NCBI GenBank assembly: GCA_032622095.1
Contig: CP136069.1
Location: 104,808,278 to 104,872,277 of the forward strand
From: Siphonodentalium dalli
Lineage: Eukaryota > Mollusca > Scaphopoda > Gadilida > Siphonodentaliidae
Length of the DNA stretch: 64,000 nt
Reading direction: 5' to 3'
Positions within the stretch are counted from its first letter, which is position 1. The number at the start of each line of letters is the position of its first letter. A program made the position numbers and the translations under genes. Below the pieces are notes generated by a model. It saw only the letters and a list, made by a program, of their open reading frames with translations. It ran no database searches and was not told the origin of the DNA. Shown here piece by piece: positions 56,000 through 64,000 of the stretch.

Positions 56000-57330
56000 A
56001 ACCATCCGTCGTTCGTCCGTCCGTCTGCCCGTCTGTCCGTCTGTCTGTCCGTCTGTCCGTCTGTCCGTCTGTCCGTTGACACTTGCTATCCGATTCATTT
56101 ACTCAAATATTTTTTATCGAATCGTGTTCAAATTTTATGTGCATGTTTATGATGACACACTTCTCACCTGTATAGTTTTTGGTATTGATCGGTTGATCGG
56201 TTTAGAAATTATTAACACTTTGCATCCGCACATAGTCATGTTCTATCCGATGCCATAACTTAAGTATTTTTTGTCCGATTGTGTTCATATTTGATATGTA
56301 TGTTTATAATGACACACCCCTCACCTGTATAGTTTTTGGTGTCGATTGGTTGATCGGTTTAGAAAATAATTAACCCTGCACACAAATGCTATCTGATGCA
56401 TCTAAGTCAAACATTTTTCTTCTGATATGCCTCATATTTCTTACCTAGGTTTTTCTTAGTACGTTCTTTATCTGTATGGTTTTTGGTATCGTTTAGTTAA
56501 CCCTTTCTGCTCTTGTTTTTAAATAGAATTCATCCAAGCTGTGTTGACTCAAATATTTTTCATCTGATCAGCACCAAATTTGGTACATATGGTCCTCATC
56601 CCGAAATACAGATCAGGTTCGAATTTGAGTTTGATCGGGTATATTTTAACAGAGTTATGGCCATTTAAAATTAAAGTGACTGATTAAGTAAGCCTGCATT
56701 GTGAGAAGAGAAGATCTCACATAACACAGAGTGTATTATTGGCAATGTTTAACTGGACACTACATACCATAGAGATAAATAACATAGCTCTGGGGAGTCT
56801 GTTGATATAACCTGTCAAAGCTAATTGATTACACTCAGGCTAGTTCTGCTTTTCTGTGCAATATTGAGTTAACCCCTTTGTTGTAATACTAATAGGTTCA
56901 TGAAAATAAGGGACTGGCTTATTGTATGGGTTTTGCTAAATCCAATGACATGCTTTTCATAGACTTTTTTGTGTTTATCAGTTCATTAGTTTGGGTAAGA
57001 TTAACCCCATTCTATCCGATTTCATAACTCAAATATTTCCATTGATTATGTTTATAGTTCTTGGCATAGTTTATGATAACACACCCCTAACCTGCATAGT
57101 GAGGGTCATTTTGGTTTATTTGCTTAAAAATATTAACATCCTCCACCAATCCTGTTGACACAATGTGATAACTAGATATTTTTCACATGATCACTTATAT
57201 ATAATTGCATCCATTTTAATGCAGATACATTCTTCACCTGTATAGATTTTGTTATCGATTGGTTTGAAGATATTAACCATAACTTTAATTATATTTCCAC
57301 TGTTTACATACATTATGTCTTTCCAATGTT
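56000..57330 (+). mobile_element. HINE type 1-like element: CCGTC microsatellite and ~158-bp core units
   Basis: CCGTC/TGTC microsatellite (56007-56083), then units of about 158 bp with CTATCCGAT, GTGTTCA-ATTT, TATGATGACACAC and CACCTGTATAGTTTTTGGT at 56085-56240, 56241-56398 and, decayed, 56990-57300. Between them, 56520-56660 matches 13825-13960. No coding frame. Confidence 0.65.
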
Positions 57331-57528
57331 TAGCTTAGAAGAAAATTAACCCTACCCATTCCATGGTCATACAGTATGCTATCCAATGTAATGAATCTAT
57401 TTTCAATCTGACTAGACTATAGATCTATTTTAAACTGACTTAATAGGTTGGAATCAAATGCCATATCCATGTTCATATGGAAGGTGCCCAATAAGGCTTA
57501 TGCCACTTGTGAACTTAAAGGTACTCAA

Positions 57529-57929
57529 TCCGATTTGATGGTCCCCATATCATCAGATTCCAACAACAATTCCGCTTCAGTTATCAGAGTCGATTAATTG
57601 CCCAAAAATAATGCTAACCACAGTCCACTATAGTATATTATATAAAAATTGCCCAAAACCTGTTATTTATCAACATTTTGTACAATGAAATTTGGCTGCT
57701 TTGTCATATATCTGACACAAAAAAAGCCACTTGATTTTAGAGTTATCCATCTTCATCGACTTTCATACCGCCACTAAATATTCCAGGTGGTTAAAGATAA
57801 TGGATTTAAAAAATTGATATCTGCTTACTCTGAATTTGATGAATGGGTTCCTCGATTTGAATAAAATATTTGTTACCCCCGAAGCCAAATAAATAGTAAC
57901 TGAGGGGTGCTTAATCGGATCGAGTAGCT
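57529..57929. mobile_element. 401-bp MITE, AGGTACTCAATCCG ends, TTAA flanks
   Basis: TTAA at 57525-57528 and 57930-57933, ends AGGTACTCAATCCGAT and ATCGGATCGAGTAGCT. Same family as 31863-32342. Its mirror is 62319-62719. Confidence 0.85.
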
Positions 57930-57991
57930 TTAATAGTAAGGTGTGAATTGTTGAAAAGGTTGGTGTAAGGATTTATGAAAATAGCTAATCG

Positions 57992-58043
57992 TTATCGCCA
58001 AGGTATGGGTTAAACATCTGCCGATCGTGATCGGCCTCTCGTT
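57992..58043 (+). repeat. GGGTTAAACATCTG hairpin module, copy 4
   Basis: Nearly identical to 46267-46316 including the perfect 7-bp stem and GCCTCTCGTT. It directly precedes the tandem-family block. Confidence 0.75.
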
Positions 58044-58595
58044 GGATTTCCCGTACCTGGCGGAAACGGCCGGAAGTCAGGGGTTAACAGTGCCGTATCC
58101 GCTCGAGCTATCGACTTGTGGATTGGAACTTTGGTACATTCGGATCAATTCTACACGATAGTGCTGACACCATCTCGCACGGACCCCTAGGGGCGGTCCG
58201 GTCGGCGGGTGTTAATTTCGGCGTTTTTGCGTACATTTATAGCGAATTCGGCAGCAACGTATGAGTTAATTTATTCACTTCTGCTGCAGCTAGCGACTTG
58301 TCCGATCGCCCATGGATGCATATGGATATTCACTTCACGATATAATGTTCATTTCCGTAGTCAGGCAGTCAGGGGAGGTGCGATCGGCGCATTTTTGGAT
58401 GTCCCGTACCTGGCGGAAACGACCGCAAGTCAGGGGTTAACAGTGCCGTGTCCGCTCGAGCTATCGACTTGGAGATTGGAACTTTGGTACATTCGGGTCC
58501 ATTCTATACGTTAGTGCAAACCCCATCTCGCTCGGACCCATGGGGGCGGCCCGGTCGGGTGCGGTCGGGTTTTAGTAGGACCGGGCTGGCGGTAT
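58044..58595 (+). repeat. 364-bp tandem family, copy 3 (A-B-A)
   Basis: CCCGTACCTGGCGGAAACG, AGTCAGGGGTTAACAGTGCC and the GAGCTATCGACTTG block occur at about 58048 and 58412, with block B between. It ends at GGGTTTTAGTAGGACCGGGC. Confidence 0.85.
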
Positions 58596-58854
58596 AGAAA
58601 CTCCGTGGCGTCGTTGGTAACAACACTAATATAAAAGCTGCACACACTGTTTCGAGATCGGCGTTGAACAAATTGATCTCATAGAAAACAAGCTTGATGC
58701 AAAGCTATAATTACTGCACAGTTGACAATGGATGACACTTACTAGTCATCCATAGGAAAACAAGAAAACCATAGTCAGAAATGGTAACGCCACCAAGATT
58801 ATATTATTAGCCATAAATATAAATTATAATATAATTATAATATAAAATATTATT

Positions 58855-58888
58855 CATTAGTTAGCGCTAATATAGGCGCTAACTAATG
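58855..58888. repeat. perfect 13-bp-stem hairpin
   Basis: CATTAGTTAGCGC, an 8-base loop, GCGCTAACTAATG. Mirror copy at 61360-61393. Confidence 0.9.
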
Positions 58889-58889
58889 A

Positions 58890-59359
58890 AAAATATTATT
58901 TGATTGACTTGTTAAATACCATCTAATAAATATTCATCTTATTTACAACTTTAAGGAATCCTTCTGGCACACGAGAATATTTATCGCCGTTTGATTTGCA
59001 CCAAGTGAACTCGGCGCATATATAATTGATAGAACAGACCTCTATTATGATGATCGTGTCGTTATTTGTTTAAAATAGGTATCAATTGACATATACGCAC
59101 CGTTCCCTCATTAAAATCTACATATATCGCCCATTTTAGGGGATCTCCGCGAATTCGGGGACTTCCGCAAAGTGACTTCCGCAAATAGGGCCCTACTGCA
59201 AATCGTCGAACCCAATGCAATTTGTAAACAAATACGATTGACATGCGTTTTAACGAGGTGAGCTTTAATTATATGAAAGAAGCAATGCTACATAAACTAT
59301 TTGTCATGGACTCAGCCAGTGTGCCATATATCTGTGTCAACTAAGGTTGCTTTGCGTAG
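58890..59359. other. palindrome arm, no gene recognised
   Basis: No coding motif; present in both arms. Confidence 0.45.
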
Positions 59360-60069
59360 TAAAAGTGAAATGTGAAAGTGGAAATTCGGAAAATCCTATT
59401 GAAAATAAAAGTAGCCTACAATTTTGGGAATTCCGCGGCAGATTCAGAGAATCTATACTATTGAAAATGAATGTACGATTCCTGGATTCTATCAGATATC
59501 GCGACTCTGCTCGTTTTCGTGATCATAGTTTATATATAGGGCCTAAATGACTACGAAAACGAGTCGAGTCACGATACATCCATCGGTACAAACACATTGT
59601 GTATACGATACAATTTTGACTTGATGACCAGAAAATAAAAGATAGCGATTACTCCAACAGAACAGGCATGTGCATTCCAATTAAAATTACCCATAATTCA
59701 CTTCACTACACCAGTAAAAGTGAAATGTGAAAGTGGAAATTCGGAAAATCCTATTGAAAATAAAAGTAGCCTACAATTTTGGGAATTCCGCGGCAGATTC
59801 AGAGAATCTATACTATTGAAACTGAATGTACGATTCCTGGATTCTATCAGATATCGCGACTCTGCTCGTTTTCGTGATCATAGTTTATATATAGGGCCTA
59901 AATGACTACGAAAACGAGTCGAGTCACGATACATCCATCGGTACAAACACATTGTGTATACGATACAATTTTGACTTGATGACCAGAAAATAAAAGATAG
60001 CGATTACTCCAACAGAACAGGCATGTGCATTCCAATTAAAATTACCCATAATTCACTTCACTACACCAG
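59360..60069 (+). repeat. 355-bp direct tandem duplication at palindrome centre
   Basis: Units 59360-59714 and 59715-60069 differ at one noticed site (A at about 59467, C at about 59822, in GAAAATGAA versus GAAACTGAA). The right arm carries only one unit. Confidence 0.93.
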
Positions 60070-60534
60070 GGGCTCCCAGTGGGTTATACATTATTTTCAG
60101 GCTATCAGATTATTTATATTTTCAACAACATATTATACACCGGTGACTTTAAGTTTACAATTTCAGCCTGTCCTGACACTATCGATACGATTGAGTCATA
60201 TTTTCAAAAACGTATTATACACCGGTGGCGTTAACTTTACAATTTCAGCATCTACGTGATTCTATCGGTACGATTGAGTAAGGTACAAAGCAAAAATCTC
60301 CGAAACAACTCACACCACATGTGGCGTAATACAATTTAAAAAACGTATTATATTGTCGAAATTGAGTCCATATCGGCTAGTACGGTTACTTATGGTGTTA
60401 GAATTATAAGTGAGTCTCTGTTAGAAAAGCTGTCTTACAAATGGTATCTACATGTTATGCTTATTTGTTACATGACATGGACAAATTCGGGACAACTGAA
60501 AGTTAATGCAATAGAGCAGACCTGTGCTGCTCCC
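60070..60534. other. palindrome spacer with ~81-bp duplication
   Basis: ATTATACACCGGTG and TTTACAATTTCAGC occur at 60130 and 60211, an imperfect ~81-bp tandem pair (60117-60278). No gene was recognised. Confidence 0.6.
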
Positions 60535-61652
60535 TGGTGTAGTGAAGTGAATTATGGGTAATTTTAATTGGAATGCACATGCCTGTTCTGTTGGAGTAAT
60601 CGCTATCTTTTATTTTCTGGTCATCAAGTCAAAATTGTATCGTATACACAATGTGTTTGTACCGATGGATGTATCGTGACTCGACTCGTTTTCGTAGTCA
60701 TTTAGGCCCTATATATAAACTATGATCACGAAAACGAGCAGAGTCGCGATATCTGATAGAATCCAGGAATCGTACATTCAGTTTCAATAGTATAGATTCT
60801 CTGAATCTGCCGCGGAATTCCCAAAATTGTAGGCTACTTTTATTTTCAATAGGATTTTCCGAATTTCCACTTTCACATTTCACTTTTACTACGCAAAGCA
60901 ACCTTAGTTGACACAGATATATGGCACACTGGCTGAGTCCATGACAAATAGTTTATGTAGCATTGCTTCTTTCATATAATTAAAGCTCACCTCGTTAAAA
61001 CGCATGTCAATCGTATTTGTTTACAAATTGCATTGGGTTCGACGATTTGCAGTAGGGCCCTATTTGCGGAAGTCACTTTGCGGAAGTCCCCGAATTCGCG
61101 GAGATCCCCTAAAATGGGCGATATATGTAGATTTTAATGAGGGAACGGTGCGTATATGTCAATTGATACCTATTTTAAACAAATAACGACACGATCATCA
61201 TAATAGAGGTCTGTTCTATCAATTATATATGCGCCGAGTTCACTTGGTGCAAATCAAACGGCGATAAATATTCTCGTGTGCCAGAAGGATTCCTTAAAGT
61301 TGTAAATAAGATGAATATTTATTAGATGGTATTTAACAAGTCAATCAAATAATATTTTTCATTAGTTAGCGCCTATATTAGCGCTAACTAATGAATAATA
61401 TTTTATATTATAATTATATTATAATTTATATTTATGGCTAATAATATAATCTTGGTGGCGTTACCATTTCTGACTATGGTTTTCTTGTTTTCCTATGGAT
61501 GACTAGTAAGTGTCATCCATTGTCAACTGTGCAGTAATTATAGCTTTGCATCAAGCTTGTTTTCTATGAGATCAATTTGTTCAACGCCGATCTCGAAACA
61601 GTGTGTGCAGCTTTTATATTAGTGTTGTTACCAACGACGCCACGGAGTTTCT

Positions 61653-62204
61653 ATACCGCCAGCCCGGTCCTACTAAAACCCGATCGCACCCGACCGGACC
61701 GCCCCCAGGGGTCCGAGCGAGATGGGGTTTGCACTAACGTATAGAATGGACCCGAATGTACCAAAGTTCCAATCTCCAAGTCGATAGCTCGAGCGGACAC
61801 GGCACTGTTAACCCCTGACTTGCGGTCGTTTCCGCCAGGTACGGGACATCCAAAAATGCGCCGATCGCACCTCCCCTGACTGCCTGACTACGGAAATGGA
61901 CATTATATCGTGAAGTGAATATCCATATGCATCCATGGGCGATCGGACAAGTCGCTAGCTGCAGCAGAAGTGAATAAATTAACTCATACGTTGCTGCCGA
62001 ATTCGCTATAAATGTACGCAAAAACGCCGAAATTAACACCCGCCGACCGGACCGCCCCTAGGGGTCCGTGCGAGATGGTGTCAGCACTATCGTGTAGAAT
62101 TGACCCGAATGTACCAAAGTTCCAATCCACAAGTCGATAGCTCGAGCGGATACGGCACTGTTAACCCCTGACTTCCGGCCGTTTCCGCCAGGTACGGGAA
62201 ATCC
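61653..62204 (-). repeat. 364-bp tandem family, mirror of copy 3
   Basis: Inverse of 58044-58595 in the right arm. Confidence 0.85.
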
Positions 62205-62256
62205 AACGAGAGGCCGATCACGATCGGCAGATGTTTAACCCATACCTTGGCGATAA
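62205..62256 (-). repeat. GGGTTAAACATCTG hairpin module, mirror of copy 4
   Basis: Inverse of 57992-58043. Confidence 0.75.
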
Positions 62257-62318
62257 CGATTAGCTATTTTCATAAATCCTTACACCAACCTTTTCAACAA
62301 TTCACACCTTACTATTAA

Positions 62319-62719
62319 AGCTACTCGATCCGATTAAGCACCCCTCAGTTACTATTTATTTGGCTTCGGGGGTAACAAATATTTTATTCAAATCGAGGAA
62401 CCCATTCATCAAATTCAGAGTAAGCAGATATCAATTTTTTAAATCCATTATCTTTAACCACCTGGAATATTTAGTGGCGGTATGAAAGTCGATGAAGATG
62501 GATAACTCTAAAATCAAGTGGCTTTTTTGTGTCAGATATATGACAAAGCAGCCAAATTTCATTGTACAAAATGTTGATAAATAACAGGTTTTGGGCAATT
62601 TTTATATAATATACTATAGTGGACTGTGGTTAGCATTATTTTTGGGCAATTAATCGACTCTGATAACTGAAGCGGAATTGTTGTTGGAATCTGATGATAT
62701 GGGGACCATCAAATCGGAT
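62319..62719. mobile_element. mirror copy of AGGTACTCAATCCG MITE
   Basis: Inverse of 57529-57929 with its TTAA flanks. Confidence 0.85.
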
Positions 62720-64000
62720 TGAGTACCTTTAAGTTCACAAGTGGCATAAGCCTTATTGGGCACCTTCCATATGAACATGGATATGGCATTTGATTCCAAC
62801 CTATTAAGTCAGTTTAAAATAGATCTATAGTCTAGTCAGATTGAAAATAGATTCATTACATTGGATAGCATACTGTATGACCATGGAATGGGTAGGGTTA
62901 ATTTTCTTCTAAGCTAAACACTGGAAAGACATAATGTATGTAAACAGTGGAAATATAATTAAAGTTATGGTTAATATCTTCAAACCAATCGATAACAAAA
63001 TCTATACAGGTGAAGAATGTATCTGCATTAAAATGGATGCAATTATATATAAGTGATCATGTGAAAAATATCTAGTTATCACATTGTGTCAACAGGATTG
63101 GTGGAGGATGTTAATATTTTTAAGCAAATAAACCAAAATGACCCTCACTATGCAGGTTAGGGGTGTGTTATCATAAACTATGCCAAGAACTATAAACATA
63201 ATCAATGGAAATATTTGAGTTATGAAATCGGATAGAATGGGGTTAATCTTACCCAAACTAATGAACTGATAAACACAAAAAAGTCTATGAAAAGCATGTC
63301 ATTGGATTTAGCAAAACCCATACAATAAGCCAGTCCCTTATTTTCATGAACCTATTAGTATTACAACAAAGGGGTTAACTCAATATTGCACAGAAAAGCA
63401 GAACTAGCCTGAGTGTAATCAATTAGCTTTGACAGGTTATATCAACAGACTCCCCAGAGCTATGTTATTTATCTCTATGGTATGTAGTGTCCAGTTAAAC
63501 ATTGCCAATAATACACTCTGTGTTATGTGAGATCTTCTCTTCTCACAATGCAGGCTTACTTAATCAGTCACTTTAATTTTAAATGGCAATAACTCTGTTA
63601 AAATATACCCGATCAAACTCAAATTCGAACCTGATCTGTATTTCGGGATGAGGACCATATGTACCAAATTTGGTGCTGATCAGATGAAAAATATTTGAGT
63701 CAACACAGCTTGGATGAATTCTATTTAAAAACAAGAGCAGAAAGGGTTAACTAAACGATACCAAAAACCATACAGATAAAGAACGTACTAAGAAAAACCT
63801 AGGTAAGAAATATGAGGCATATCAGAAGAAAAATGTTTGACTTAGATGCATCAGATAGCATTTGTGTGCAGGGTTAATTATTTTCTAAACCGATCAACCA
63901 ATCGACACCAAAAACTATACAGGTGAGGGGTGTGTCATTATAAACATACATATCAAATATGAACACAATCGGACAAAAAATACTTAAGTTATGGCATCGG

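Larger units (their letters stand above)
56247..59713 (+). repeat. left arm of large near-perfect palindrome
   Basis: Each base x pairs with the complement at about 120248 minus x in 60535-64000. A one-base A-run difference near 57715 is the only indel noticed. The arm may extend left of 56247, since its partner runs off the window. Confidence 0.95.
60535..64000 (-). repeat. right arm of large near-perfect palindrome (to window end)
   Basis: Inverse of 56247-59713, carrying mirror copies of the hairpin (61360-61393), tandem family (61653-62204), module (62205-62256), MITE (62319-62719) and HINE-like core units (62920-64000). Confidence 0.95.

Noticed and set aside
56007-56083. CCGTC/CTGTC repeats as a CRISPR-like array
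   Set aside because: The repeats have no spacers and the DNA is eukaryotic; it is a microsatellite of a HINE-type element.
59347-60901. Three near-identical ~61-67-codon frames as a duplicated gene
   Set aside because: They come from the 355-bp tandem and inverted duplication, are short and show no domain.

Overview
This window looks like non-genic DNA from a mollusc, probably a bivalve. That is an inference. It rests on repeated rolling-circle-type elements with cores of about 160 bp and (CCGTC)n stretches, which resemble the Helentron/'pearl' (HINE) repeats known from bivalves, and on satellite, foldback and APE-type LINE content. No host gene was recognised. Nearly everything that can be supported is a transposable element, a remnant of one, or a tandem or inverted repeat. 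Protein-coding evidence is confined to one damaged hAT-like transposase and one LINE family. No rRNA, CRISPR or confident tRNA was seen.

Layout. 1-2970: two arrays of an 88-bp satellite whose monomer carries a dyad, each followed by the same flank of about 122 bp. 3110-3880: a decayed non-LTR reverse transcriptase. 3933-7202: a hAT-like transposon whose single reading frame (4370-6787) is broken only by two in-frame stops. 7203-11835: AT-rich DNA with a hairpin MITE and decayed HINE pieces. 11836-20997: a 9.16-kb interval with inverted repeats of about 90 bp (CACGG ends) that splits a HINE repeat in two. Nested inside it are HINEs, two back-to-back Helitrons with canonical ends, and MITEs. 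20998-32342: more HINEs, MITEs, a foldback and half of a minisatellite foldback element.

32547-45644: a MITE with long inverted repeats and possible Mutator-type (MULE) features interrupts the end of a head-to-tail LINE array on the minus strand. The array has one long copy (ORF0, ORF1, ORF2), two nearly identical 2280-bp truncated copies and a partial copy. The identical truncation points and near-identity show that it grew by tandem duplication, not by independent insertions. 47811-52972: a 5.16-kb inverted-repeat element with a minisatellite interior and 3-bp ATG direct repeats. 53700-56240: a tRNA-like segment, copies of a roughly 364-bp tandem family and a strong hairpin. 56247-64000: a nearly perfect palindrome with arms of about 3.47 kb around an 0.82-kb centre, running off the window end.

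The genes do not form a pathway. The LINE ORFs would act together as a retrotransposition unit, and the hAT transposase would have moved its own element. Items most worth a second look are the 9.16-kb CACGG-ended interval with exon-like starts in both inverted repeats, the HINE-in-HINE insertion that fixes element ends without a target duplication, the LINE array in which one copy's 3' tail gives the next copy a start codon, and the large palindrome, which may be real or an assembly artefact.
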